Shown: positions 1 through 8,422 of the stretch, piece by piece
Numbering within the stretch: the first letter of the stretch is position 1
Layout of the letters: each line of letters starts with the position of its first letter
NCBI GenBank assembly: GCA_002502685.1
Contig: DAQA01000042.1
Location: 1 to 29,389, forward strand
Direction of reading: 5' to 3'
Source: Euryarchaeota archaeon UBA202
GTDB taxonomy: Archaea; Thermoplasmatota; E2; UBA202
DNA length: 29,389 bases
Position numbers and translations under genes: made by a program
Notes under the pieces: generated by a model
Seen by the model: only the letters and a program-made list of their open reading frames with translations
The model's database searches: none
Told to the model about the DNA's origin: nothing

Positions 1-3000
1 GAGGTGTATCATGTGGAGGTTAGTCTTGATCGGGGTCCTTGGATTACTGCCACGGGGACAACCAATTGGACATATCAGTGGGATACCACTCTGGAAAATA
101 ATGGGATCTGTAGAATATCCGCCCAGAGTTTTGACGGCACCGATTACTCCAATGTCACCTCTATAGATGTCATGGTGGACAATACCCAACAGAATACCCC
201 CCCCATGATAAATATCACTTATCCATCAGATGGGGACATGGTGGCTAATCTTACAACCATTATGGGTTTTGCCTATGACAGTGATGATGATCCCTTAAAC
301 ATCACCCTGCGGATAGATTTAGGTGATTGGGAGCCCGTGGGCCTCTTTATGGCCCCGCCCTATATCAGTTGGAGTTATCACTGGAATACCTCCCTGGTGT
401 CTAATGGTAATCACACCATTACTGTACGAGCTCATGATGGCCAAGATTATAGCGATCCCCTGACCCCGGTAACAGTTATTGTACACAATATCTACACCTT
501 GGTTACTATTTCACCCATCAGCCAGGTTATCGATCCTGATGATACCTTCACGGTGAATATTACGATTACTCCCCATATACCCATCATGGGGATTCAATGC
601 AATCTTTCCTTTAATTCCACCCTTCTCCAAGCCAATGATGTATCCATGGGAAACCTTTTTGAGGGATATAACACCTATTCTGAGCCGGGAATAATAGATA
701 ACACCAATGGAACCATATCCAGGATTATATCAGCCATCTATTTATCAAGCACAGGAACTAGCTCACCGGGGACATTTTCCACCATAACATTTTCCTCACT
801 GGGTATACCCGGAATGTCTCTTCTTGAGCTAACAAATGTGATCATTGTGGATGAACAGATAGAGCCTGTTTCATTACAACTACACAATGGCAGTGTCACC
901 ATTTTAGCAGATACTCTCCCCCCAGACATAAACACTATAGGGTTTACCTCGGATCATCCCTCATCGGGAGGATATGTAAATATTACCTGTAATGTGACCG
1001 ATAACCGGGGTGTGGACACGGTTAAACTTAATATAACCGGTCCCCCGGGCTTTCAATCACTCAATGTCACCATGGACAAGGGAAGTTATTATTATAACAC
1101 CACCTATGCTCTCCCAGGATCGTATTCTTTTTTCATTTGGGCTAATGACACCAGTGGCAATGTAAATATTTCACAGATATACACCCTTGAAATCAGTGAT
1201 TACATGCAGTCACATGTAAGCTTCAGCAATCTTAGTGTACTCTCCCCTGACTTACTCGTTGGTGACCGGGTGAATCTGTCTATGAATGTTACCAATACTG
1301 GTGAGAGAGGAGGAAATATGACCCTGTTTTTGTATGTGAATGACTCCCTTCAACCCGGGGTGAATACCACGGTATGGCTTGATGCACATGAGACAAAACA
1401 GGTGTCACTGATGAGTCATCCTTTGATGAATCCAGGGATATATACAGTGACTGTGGGCAATAAAACCAGTCCTGCAGAAGATTTTGAACCGCTAGTTATA
1501 ACTGTCCGTGTACCCCCCATGTTTAGCTTTACTAACCTTAGTATTAAGCCTGGCATAATCCTTTTACGGGGTGCCTCGCCAACTATTTATGTGAATGTCA
1601 CCAATAGTGGTAATATGGGGGGAAATGTGACCGTGTTTTTGTATGTAAATGACTCCCGTCATTACGGGTGTAATACCACGGTATGGCTTGATGCACATGA
1701 GACACAACAGGTGTCACTGGAAAGTCATCCCTTAATGAATCCGGGGGTATGTACGGTGACTGTGGGAAATAAGACCAGTCCCGTAGAATATCTTGAACCA
1801 CTGGTGATAACCATCCGTAAGCCTCCCCAGTTTACTCCTGAATCTCTTACTATCTCCCCCCAAACGATTTTACGGGGTGAATCAGTCACTCTTCACGTTA
1901 ATGTGACAAATAATGGTGACATCGATGGCTATGCCACCATATTTTTATATATCAATGACACCCTGCATCATAACTGTAACCGGACCGTGTTTATACAGAG
2001 TGGGGAGACAAAAACCATTATCCTAGTGGTTCACCCCCTCATGACTCCAGGTATATATAATGTGACAGTGGGTAATGCGACCAGTCCCGCCCCAAATCTT
2101 GATCCTGCGTTGGTAACTGTCCTTATGCCCCCCACCTTTATCTATGCAAACCTCAATGTAACACACAGTGATGTGCCATTGGGTGCTGCATCTAACATGA
2201 GCGTTACGGTAACAAATATTGGTGATATTAGGGGAAATATCACTGTTTTCTTGTACATTAATGGATCTATTCATTATGGATGTAATAGGACACTTTCACT
2301 TGATGCAAACGAAACACAAACCATCAATTTCAGTGTTCATCCACTCATGGTTCCGGGTGTGTATAATGTGAGTGTGGGAAACGAGTCTGGGCCCAGTCCT
2401 GATCTTGATTTGGTATCAATTCAGGTCACTGACTCCATTCCCCCAGAGATAACAAATATAGACCTATTTGCTCCTGTTCAAATGCCGGGGGGATGGATTA
2501 ATATTTCAGCCATCATCACTGATAACCATCACATAGACCAGGTGTTTCTTTATATGACCTTGCCCAATGGCAGCAAGAAGAATTATTCCTTACTGGAAAA
2601 TAAAACAGATAATACAACCTATTACTTCAATAAGACCTATCACGTAACCGGTCACTTCACTTTCTATATCGGGGTGCAAGACCCCTCGGGAAATCACATA
2701 AATTCAAGCCTTTACCATTTTTGGTTCTATGAAACAACCCAGAGTGAAATAATCACCACTGGAGAAAACACGATTGATGTATCCCAAGAAACCGGTATGC
2801 TCTTACACATTAATTCCACATCAAATACCACCGTAACTATCTCTCGTTATCCCTACAATCCTTATCCCAATGTAACCCAAGAGTTGGGATTGGTACCCCT
2901 CTTTCCGGAATTAAACATTGCCAATACCACCGCCATTGAGTGGCCCATTAATCTTACTCTCTTTTTCACCAGTGATGATGTGATAAATAGCAGCATGAAC

Positions 3001-4017
3001 ACCAGTCAATTATTGGGTATATTTTATTGGAATAAAACAGCCCAGTCTTGGCATAAGTACTCACACACCGGGGTTAACCTAACAGAATTTAATGGATACA
3101 ATGGATCCAGTTGGGCCCTGGCTGATCATCTTACCACCCTGACCATTGGGGGAGATATCATGCCCCCAACTCTCACCATAACCCATGGCCCCATGGGGCA
3201 AATCACCGATACTGATATCTTGTTTGAATGGATGGGAAATGATGATTATACTCCCCTATCACTTGTGGAATACCAATATAAGCTAGAGAGCTATGAGGCA
3301 TCCTGGTCACCCTGGGATACAGCAACAAGCAAAAATTATTATGATTTACCCGGGGGAGCCTATACATTCTATCTACAGGCACGTGACAAAGCAGGCAATA
3401 TTGCCACTCCCCTCACCCGGTCATTTACTGTCCCCGTGAATAAACCCCCTGTTGCCAACTTTACATGGACACCCAAAGAACCCACTGATTTGGAAACTGT
3501 TACCTTCCTTGATCTTTCAGAGGATCCTGATGGATCAATCATTAATTGGACCTGGGATTTTGGGGATGAAACCATCGCTTATGGAAAAAATATTGACCAT
3601 CTATACACCATAAATGGAATCTATATCCTAACCCTGGAAGTAAAAGACAATGACCAAGAAACCAATGCCATCCAGAAGGTCATTGAAATCTTTAACGTGG
3701 AGCCCAGTGCCTTGTTCAATTATTCCATTGATGACCGTACTGTCTCTTTCACTGATCAATCCAATGACACTGATGGTACCATTACCTCATGGTATTGGGA
3801 ATTTGGTGATAATCATTATTCTGTAACATCCAATCCCATCCATACCTACGAAAAAGTGGGGACATACACAGTAAGTCTCACCGTCACAGATGATGATATG
3901 GATAGTGACACATATACTACCACAATCACCATAGAAAAGGAGGGAGGTATACCTGGATTTGAACTACTTACTCTACTAGGGGCACTCATCATAATCTATT
4001 TTTATAGACGAAAATAA
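1..4017 (+). CDS. Giant modular cell-surface protein with PGF-CTERM-like anchor (5' end outside window)
   Basis: The reading frame is open at base 1, so the N-terminus and signal peptide are missing. The 1337 residues counted from the GTG at base 4 fall into modules: Ig-like repeats (about 1-60 and 65-161), a cohesin-like domain (163-300), an Ig-like domain (304-397), four CARDB-like repeats (404-808), an Ig-like domain (812-910), an unassigned beta-rich region (911-1050), another Ig-like domain (1053-1144) and two PKD domains (1147-1231 and 1233-1311, with WDFGD and WEFGD motifs). The tail has Pro-Gly-Phe at 1317-1319, a hydrophobic segment and a final RRK, which is the architecture of an archaeosortase substrate. 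N-x-S/T sequons are very abundant, suggesting heavy N-glycosylation. It is probably an adhesin or S-layer-associated protein attached to membrane lipid after archaeosortase processing. An archaeosortase gene lies 2 kb downstream. Specific ligand unknown. Confidence 0.9.
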   Translation, partial: EVYHVEVSLDRGPWITATGTTNWTYQWDTTLENNGICRISAQSFDGTDYSNVTSIDVMVDNTQQNTPPMINITYPSDGDMVANLTTIMGFAYDSDDDPLNITLRIDLGDWEPVGLFMAPPYISWSYHWNTSLVSNGNHTITVRAHDGQDYSDPLTPVTVIVHNIYTLVTISPISQVIDPDDTFTVNITITPHIPIMGIQCNLSFNSTLLQANDVSMGNLFEGYNTYSEPGIIDNTNGTISRIISAIYLSSTGTSSPGTFSTITFSSLGIPGMSLLELTNVIIVDEQIEPVSLQLHNGSVTILADTLPPDINTIGFTSDHPSSGGYVNITCNVTDNRGVDTVKLNITGPPGFQSLNVTMDKGSYYYNTTYALPGSYSFFIWANDTSGNVNISQIYTLEISDYMQSHVSFSNLSVLSPDLLVGDRVNLSMNVTNTGERGGNMTLFLYVNDSLQPGVNTTVWLDAHETKQVSLMSHPLMNPGIYTVTVGNKTSPAEDFEPLVITVRVPPMFSFTNLSIKPGIILLRGASPTIYVNVTNSGNMGGNVTVFLYVNDSRHYGCNTTVWLDAHETQQVSLESHPLMNPGVCTVTVGNKTSPVEYLEPLVITIRKPPQFTPESLTISPQTILRGESVTLHVNVTNNGDIDGYATIFLYINDTLHHNCNRTVFIQSGETKTIILVVHPLMTPGIYNVTVGNATSPAPNLDPALVTVLMPPTFIYANLNVTHSDVPLGAASNMSVTVTNIGDIRGNITVFLYINGSIHYGCNRTLSLDANETQTINFSVHPLMVPGVYNVSVGNESGPSPDLDLVSIQVTDSIPPEITNIDLFAPVQMPGGWINISAIITDNHHIDQVFLYMTLPNGSKKNYSLLENKTDNTTYYFNKTYHVTGHFTFYIGVQDPSGNHINSSLYHFWFYETTQSEIITTGENTIDVSQETGMLLHINSTSNTTVTISRYPYNPYPNVTQELGLVPLFPELNIANTTAIEWPINLTLFFTSDDVINSSMNTSQLLGIFYWNKTAQSWHKYSHTGVNLTEFNGYNGSSWALADHLTTLTIGGDIMPPTLTITHGPMGQITDTDILFEWMGNDDYTPLSLVEYQYKLESYEASWSPWDTATSKNYYDLPGGAYTFYLQARDKAGNIATPLTRSFTVPVNKPPVANFTWTPKEPTDLETVTFLDLSEDPDGSIINWTWDFGDETIAYGKNIDHLYTINGIYILTLEVKDNDQETNAIQKVIEIFNVEPSALFNYSIDDRTVSFTDQSNDTDGTITSWYWEFGDNHYSVTSNPIHTYEKVGTYTVSLTVTDDDMDSDTYTTTITIEKEGGIPGFELLTLLGALIIIYFYRRK
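1213..2427 (+). repeat. Four tandem CARDB-type coding repeats, two nearly identical at DNA level
   Basis: The unit is about 100 codons. Each contains the pattern V.VTN.G...GN.T.FLY.N, then a Cys-Asn-(Thr/Arg)-Thr or related segment, then HPLM.PG.Y.V.VGN. Units 1 and 2 share a stretch of roughly 48 nt with only one or two differences, starting at 1363 and 1672 (offset 309 nt, 103 codons). Units 3 and 4 are more diverged. This indicates a recent duplication or gene conversion of the first pair inside an older array. Confidence 0.85.
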
Positions 4018-4074
4018 AGAAACCGCCTCCTACAATTATATCCCCCTTTGGATAAACGTGCATACTCTGGAAGT

Positions 4075-5061
4075 CTAAATCAAATTCAATCCTTGTTCTT
4101 TTCCATGGTTCACCACTCTTTGGTATTCCGTTCTAGATACTGGCCGGGCAATGTCCCCATACTGGGTTGCTTTATAGCAGGGCCTGTATTGAGCCATAAT
4201 ATTTACCAAGGCATGGGGAATATTATCCGCAATCCAGTCCAACACCGGAAGAGAACAACAATCAATATGATTTGGTAACACCAGATGCCGGACAATAATC
4301 TCTCCCTGGTCATAGGCTATAAGGTGGTTACGACTAATAATCTCCCAATAGTTATCAACATCTGATAATCTTTGTGCACACCTGTCATTTCCAAACTTAA
4401 AATCAGTTAAGTATACATCCATGACATCACATAGCAGCTTCATTGTTTCCTGGGAACAATACATGTTTGAATTCCACACTTGGGGAATATTTACTTTGCA
4501 GTATCCCAGGACCTGGAAAATATAGGAAAGATTGGGTGTAGGCTCACCACCCACCCAGTTAACATTTATCCCTCCTGATGCATCAATTTTACCAGCTAAT
4601 CTCTCAGGCTCAATATATCTCCCGCAGATCTTTTGGGATATATCCCAATTCTGGCAAAACACGCACCTAAAAGTGCATCCCGAAAAAAAAATAGTATAGG
4701 AGGGCACAAGAACATGTTCCTCCCCATAATGAAGAAACTCAGAAGCAATTTGTGACCGGGATACACCACACTCTCCCTCCATTTTTGTTCTATCACTGCC
4801 GCATCGTCTTTCACACAAATGACATTTGTGCACTATTTTTTTAGCAATAAACATTTTTAAATCCAAAAGAGAAGAATCCATCTTTTTATGGTAGCCATCA
4901 TGGGAGCTGTCATGTATATTCCAAAGAGTTCCTAAATTATCACCTCCCTCAAAGTCAACAGGAATAGTTTTACAGCTAAGATACTTACTTTTCTGTTTTC
5001 CCTCAAGAATGGCAGTATAACGCGGCAATTTATCCATTTTTTTTGAAACGTTATCCATCAC
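4075..5061 (-). CDS. PflX-like radical SAM protein (COG1313 type)
   Basis: 328 aa. The radical SAM cluster motif CxxxCxxC is at Cys129, Cys133 and Cys136 (GCTFRCVFCQNW), with a GGEPTP motif near residue 172 that contacts SAM. A second cysteine set upstream (Cys80, Cys83, Cys87, Cys98) matches the N-terminal cysteine block typical of PflX-type activase homologues, whose substrate is unknown. The first ~60 residues look like an extra N-terminal extension, and Met2 or Met9 are alternative starts. The gene begins only 4 nt after the stop of the AMMECR1 gene, so the two are almost surely co-transcribed. AMMECR1 and radical SAM proteins are known partners in the uncharacterised AmmeMemoRadiSam set. 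No Memo-type gene is present here. It converges with the surface-protein gene with a 57-nt gap. Confidence 0.85.
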   Translation of the reverse strand: MMDNVSKKMDKLPRYTAILEGKQKSKYLSCKTIPVDFEGGDNLGTLWNIHDSSHDGYHKKMDSSLLDLKMFIAKKIVHKCHLCERRCGSDRTKMEGECGVSRSQIASEFLHYGEEHVLVPSYTIFFSGCTFRCVFCQNWDISQKICGRYIEPERLAGKIDASGGINVNWVGGEPTPNLSYIFQVLGYCKVNIPQVWNSNMYCSQETMKLLCDVMDVYLTDFKFGNDRCAQRLSDVDNYWEIISRNHLIAYDQGEIIVRHLVLPNHIDCCSLPVLDWIADNIPHALVNIMAQYRPCYKATQYGDIARPVSRTEYQRVVNHGKEQGLNLI

Positions 5062-5065
5062 TGCA

Positions 5066-5692
5066 TCATTTTTTTATAATCTCTTTATAGGGTTCTGTCT
5101 CAGAGAAAATTTCCCCCTGAAATTTATAGATCTTTACATTCGGGTCAAGCCAGGCATAAGGTGGCAAACCTGCTTTTAAGCAGGTATGAGAAAGAAATTC
5201 ATTAACATCCCACTTCCACTCAAGGGGAACCTGGGGTAAAAGCAATCCCTTATAATTGTTCTTTTCCACAATTAAGCCATCTTTCCCCACCTCCACAAAC
5301 TGGGGATACTCTCGTGGATGGTTTACCTTTATTATTTCAGGAGGGGTTAATACAGTAACCTCAACAATAATATTCGGTAACTCTGGTGCCGACAGAGGAG
5401 GAAAACGAGGATCATGGATGACAGATGTCGCCGCTTCTCGTAAAGCTTTGTCCAGTGTCGTAACAGACTCCGGGATACCAATACACCCACGCAGGTCATC
5501 CTCGGGATAGGTCTTTATGGTGACAAAAACACCTGCCATCATATCCAATCCTGTGTTGGGGAGAGCATCTAATCTTTTCCCCTCAACCTGGTATTCTATT
5601 ACCAATCGAGCATAACGCACTGCTTCTTGTCCTTGGTGAATTGATAACACCCCTTCGTATAAGCAGAAAAGGTTAAAATAGGTTACTTCCAA
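5066..5692 (-). CDS. AMMECR1 domain protein
   Basis: 208 aa from a TTG codon at 5692. The AMMECR1 hallmark LRGCIG is present after a K-T-Y-P-E-D-D segment, followed by the family pattern A..A...DPRFPPLS.PEL..I..EV.VL. The biochemical role of the family is unknown; in archaea it is usually found with radical SAM or Memo-like proteins. The start is uncertain. TTG at 5692 is preceded by a GTGAT Shine-Dalgarno-like stretch, while an in-frame GTG at 5650 (194 aa) gives an N-terminus (LSIHQGQEAVRYAR) that fits the family better and follows GAAGGG. I favour neither strongly. First gene of a two-gene operon with the radical SAM protein. Confidence 0.9.
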   Translation of the reverse strand: MEVTYFNLFCLYEGVLSIHQGQEAVRYARLVIEYQVEGKRLDALPNTGLDMMAGVFVTIKTYPEDDLRGCIGIPESVTTLDKALREAATSVIHDPRFPPLSAPELPNIIVEVTVLTPPEIIKVNHPREYPQFVEVGKDGLIVEKNNYKGLLLPQVPLEWKWDVNEFLSHTCLKAGLPPYAWLDPNVKIYKFQGEIFSETEPYKEIIKK

Positions 5693-5926
5693 GGATCACT
5701 GATTCTTGATATTCTTCTGCATCAATAATTTCTTGTGAACCTCTCCTATACTATTTTTTCTTTGCTTGCTTTCATTTATATCTTTCTCCTCACTCAGGCA
5801 CCTTGCCTTATTATCCACTCTTTTTGCCTCTCTCATTACCTGCCCGAATTAAATATGTCAATTTTTCCAAATACTAATAGAATCAAAAAAATGACTGCCA
5901 AGCCTATAGATATTCCTTGGTAAAAA

Positions 5927-5950
5927 ACTACTGTGGCTTATGCCAGTAGT
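5927..5950. other. Perfect 7-bp inverted repeat (hairpin), terminator-like on the minus strand
   Basis: ACTACTG and CAGTAGT form a 7-bp perfect stem around a 10-nt loop that itself contains TGGC/GCCA-type pairing. On the plus strand it is followed by GCAAAAATTTTT. Read on the minus strand it is followed by six T residues. It lies 235 nt upstream of the AMMECR1 start, so a terminator for AMMECR1 is excluded. It could stop antisense transcription, be part of a small RNA, or be an operator. Confidence 0.4.
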
Positions 5951-6078
5951 GCAAAAATTTTTAATGTAATTTACTTCTGTTAAATTTTTCTTTCCTTGGT
6001 ATTTTTTTACATTCGGAGCTACTGGATAGTACAATCCATGAGATACAAGTGGGAAAAATCTAAAACCCATAAAATATT

Positions 6079-6084
6079 GGAGGG
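6079..6084 (+). promoter_or_regulatory. Shine-Dalgarno site deciding the GTG start of the archaeosortase
   Basis: GGAGGG sits three nucleotides before the GTG at 6088. The nearby ATG at 6086 is out of frame and followed at once by TGA, so the GTG is the only sensible start. Confidence 0.6.
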
Positions 6085-6087
6085 CAT

Positions 6088-6612
6088 GTGATCACCCCAA
6101 AAAAAATTTATCGATACCTGATACATAGCATCCACAATAATAGACAGGTTGTAGCCTTTCTCCTCATTTTCATCTTCACCATCACCCTATTTTTTAGCCT
6201 ATTTTATCTCTTCGAGAATTCCTTTGATTTCCTCAAAAAATGGACCGCGGAGATAACCGCCATCACCGCACATTTTTTCGGCCTAGAAGTCACCGTAGAA
6301 GACACATTATTAATCCTAGAAACTACCACATTTGAGATTATCCAGGAATGCACGGGTCTTTTCGCCATCATGATTTATGTCTCATGTGTCCTGGCCTACC
6401 CAGCCAAAATCATAAAAAAAGGGGAAGGAATACTCTTGGGTGTATCCCTGATTTTTCTACTTAATATTACAAGAATGGTCTTTTTGGTATACATTGGAGA
6501 TCATCACCACGACCTATTCGAATATGTACATTCATATCTCTGGCAGGGAACATTTATCATTGTTATTATCCTCCTGTGGTTTATCTGGATAGAAAAAATC
6601 GCGAAAACATGA
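6088..6612 (+). CDS. Exosortase/archaeosortase family transpeptidase
   Basis: 174 aa integral membrane protein with hydrophobic segments at about 20-42, 89-104, 113-135 and 152-168. The three family catalytic residues are visible: Cys88 in ECTGLFA, Arg129 in NITRMVF, and His148 in YVHSYLW. Archaeosortases cut surface proteins at a C-terminal tripartite signal (PGF or a related motif, transmembrane segment, basic end) and enable lipid attachment. The protein ending in PGF plus membrane segment plus RRK at 3951-4014 is the obvious candidate substrate. The short size places it among the compact archaeal forms; I cannot assign a subtype. Its stop overlaps the start of the next gene by 4 nt (ATGA), implying translational coupling and a shared task. 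Confidence 0.88.
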   Translation: MITPKKIYRYLIHSIHNNRQVVAFLLIFIFTITLFFSLFYLFENSFDFLKKWTAEITAITAHFFGLEVTVEDTLLILETTTFEIIQECTGLFAIMIYVSCVLAYPAKIIKKGEGILLGVSLIFLLNITRMVFLVYIGDHHHDLFEYVHSYLWQGTFIIVIILLWFIWIEKIAKT

Positions 6613-7325
6613 ACACAAAAAAAAATACTAAGGATATTATTTCCCAGGTGCCATCCCCCTGGTCACACCTCTCCGGTTTTGTGAAAAATAGACCAAAAAC
6701 AGCATTCATCATCAAATTTGTGATTTTTTCCATACTGTTTTTCATTCTTTGGACACAGATTGGCAGATACTACACATTGGTTATTTCCCATGTCTCACAC
6801 CTTTTACTGAAAGGAATGGGATATGATGTGGCACTGCATCATAATGGAGAAATATATTTTATGTACCGGGGGGGCCTCATTAATCTTGAAAATACAGAAT
6901 TGATAAATTTTAACCTTGCATCCTTCTTAGCCCTCATCTTGGCAACACCCCTGATTCGTAAACAAAGAATACTGAAATCACTGGCATGGGGCCTGCCTAT
7001 CCTTTTTGTATTCCATGTCATAAACCTGGTTGCCCATTTCCCCTATTATGACGGCCACTCCTGGGCACGAGCGATAGTCTCATTTTCAGGCATTACCAAT
7101 ATGGCTCTCCCCTTCATTTTATGGATTGCCCTAACTCATGATTTTGTCCTCGAAGCATTTATTCCAGAAGAAAGAGCCTATCAGTGTCCACTCTGCGGGG
7201 AAACAAAAATCGGGATACTTGAACATCTTGAGACTGTACACCAAAATATGAATCAAAAAGAGAAGCAGAAAGTCAAAATATTCCTTGATAATCATCCGCA
7301 ATTAAAAAGAAAAAAACACACATAG
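6609..7325 (+). CDS. Membrane protein resembling a catalytically inactive exosortase, with C-terminal C2H2 finger
   Basis: The start is the ATG overlapping the archaeosortase stop (ATGA), giving 238 aa. There are hydrophobic segments near 32-48, 101-114, 125-144 and 163-176. By-eye alignment with the upstream archaeosortase is continuous: ILETTTFEIIQECTGLFA matches INLENTELINFNLASFLA, and GILLGVSLIFLLNITRMVF matches KSLAWGLPILFVFHVINLV. At the catalytic positions, Cys becomes Leu or Ala, Arg becomes Asn (near 139), and His becomes Ser or Val (near 157). The cytosolic tail has Cys193-x2-Cys196-x9-His206-x4-His211, a C2H2-like zinc site, then a Lys-rich end. The likely role is a non-catalytic partner, regulator or substrate-presenting subunit of the archaeosortase. 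That role is inference; homology rests on pattern matching without a computed alignment. Confidence 0.75.
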   Translation: MNTKKNTKDIISQVPSPWSHLSGFVKNRPKTAFIIKFVIFSILFFILWTQIGRYYTLVISHVSHLLLKGMGYDVALHHNGEIYFMYRGGLINLENTELINFNLASFLALILATPLIRKQRILKSLAWGLPILFVFHVINLVAHFPYYDGHSWARAIVSFSGITNMALPFILWIALTHDFVLEAFIPEERAYQCPLCGETKIGILEHLETVHQNMNQKEKQKVKIFLDNHPQLKRKKHT

Positions 7326-7649
7326 AGCACTTCCCTGTTTACCCAAATTATAAAAATAGATGGGCAGTACCCCCGCAAAGGATAGAATTTCACATATTTC
7401 TACATACTAAGTATCTGTTTACCAAGTCCACACTGACCCTGCCAGTTAACACTAACCTTCTCCTAATCCTAAAACAGTGCCTTATGATATGAATAAATAG
7501 ATGTCATAAAAAAAGTGATGAGTCCATCAGGAGATATACTCCCGCCTACATGATCTAGAATCTAAAGGGTTCTATTCCTGCTTGAAGTGCCTAAAGGAAG
7601 TGAAAATTACTGAGGGGGAGAATGATTCTCTCCATCTTTTGTTTCCCAT
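7326..7649. other. Intergenic region between convergent genes, 324 nt
   Basis: It lies between the 3' ends of the pseudo-exosortase gene and the PAC2 gene. No coding frame or tRNA was seen. Two hairpins are visible, at 7556-7574 (7 bp with one wobble) and 7615-7633. A perfect box-C heptamer GTGATGA at 7515 lacks the other C/D boxes and is not called. Confidence 0.55.
7615..7633 (+). terminator. Putative terminator hairpin
   Basis: GGGGAGAA and TTCTCTCC form an 8-bp stem (one G-U pair) around a TGA loop, followed by ATCTTTTG. It stands 290 nt after the plus-strand stop and 17 nt before the minus-strand PAC2 stop, so it could serve either gene. Archaeal termination depends mostly on T-tracts, so the hairpin's role is tentative. 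Confidence 0.35.
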
Positions 7650-8420
7650 TTAGCCGATATATCGTAAATCATCAGGTTTTTTTTCATCCATGGCTTTTTC
7701 GATATGACGAATCTTTTTTGAAATCTTATCAATCTCCTTAGCCTTGCTCTCCAATTCAGAAAGACTAATCTCCAGACCCAAGGACTGTGACAACACCTTT
7801 ATCACCTCACGGGCACTATTGGGATCAACCATATACCCCGATGTCTCACCCATCAAACAAACACCCTTCATCCCCCGTAATTTCCCCATACCCAACAAAA
7901 GACCAGACGCACCAACAATACCCCCAGAGGGCTCATCTTTAAACACAACACCAAATTTTTTCAATTCTTCCACCAACTCTATATCGGTTGCCGCCCCCGT
8001 AATACGCGGATGTCTAATTTCCCGCCCAATACCATACCCCCCCAGTGTATAGATCATCTTTGTCCCCAATTTTTCAGCAAGATCCAGAACAGTATTTACC
8101 AAATGATATTGACCAACCGATGTTAAACCCTGATAATCACCCGTTAATATGACCAGATCCCTTTTTTTACCCCTATGATAATATAACTCATTTTTCACCA
8201 AGCGAACCGTCCCCTCAGGATTAATAAACACCTGGGGGGGAAAACTATCAGAATAAATCTCGGCAAATTTCTTCGCCTTTATCTCATCTATGAGATGCTC
8301 CGCTGCCAATTTCCCCACATTGCCCACACCCGGCAATCCCTCAATCAACACCGACTCTTTTAATGTCGGCATCTCCAACATACGCGTGATAACACCTTCT
8401 ATCCTCACTTTTTTTTCCAT
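7650..8420 (-). CDS. PAC2 family protein (archaeal proteasome-assembly-chaperone homologue)
   Basis: 256 aa. It has the PAC2 family pattern: ESVLIEGLPGVGNVGKLAAEHL near the start, DLVILTGDYQ in the middle, TLGGYGIGRE, and the PSGGIVGASGLLLGM segment. A C-terminal coiled-coil-like Lys/Glu helix (about 215-250) follows. Archaeal members are related to the eukaryotic Pac1/Pac2 20S assembly chaperones and to PbaA/PbaB. Some bind unassembled proteasome subunits, but the function of this orthologue group is not settled. The ATG at 8420 follows a GAGGGGT ribosome site and lies 2 nt after the Nop10 stop, so this is the last gene of the L44e operon. This gene order is widespread in Euryarchaeota. Confidence 0.9.
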   Translation of the reverse strand: MEKKVRIEGVITRMLEMPTLKESVLIEGLPGVGNVGKLAAEHLIDEIKAKKFAEIYSDSFPPQVFINPEGTVRLVKNELYYHRGKKRDLVILTGDYQGLTSVGQYHLVNTVLDLAEKLGTKMIYTLGGYGIGREIRHPRITGAATDIELVEELKKFGVVFKDEPSGGIVGASGLLLGMGKLRGMKGVCLMGETSGYMVDPNSAREVIKVLSQSLGLEISLSELESKAKEIDKISKKIRHIEKAMDEKKPDDLRYIG

Positions 8421-8422
8421 GA

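Larger units (their letters stand above)
5693..6087. other. Intergenic region between divergent operons, 395 nt
   Basis: AT-rich and T-rich on the plus strand. No convincing coding frame: short open stretches are low complexity and match nothing I recognise. It must contain the promoters for the AMMECR1 operon (minus) and the archaeosortase pair (plus). The one clear structure is the hairpin at 5927-5950. Confidence 0.6.

Noticed and set aside
4048..4278. Plus-strand frame at the end of the radical SAM gene
   Set aside because: Lies wholly in the antisense of a well-supported gene and resembles no protein family.
7515..7521. Perfect box C (GTGATGA) of a C/D guide RNA
   Set aside because: No D' or C' box at suitable spacing and the next CTGA is about 90 nt away, too far for the compact archaeal C/D RNAs.
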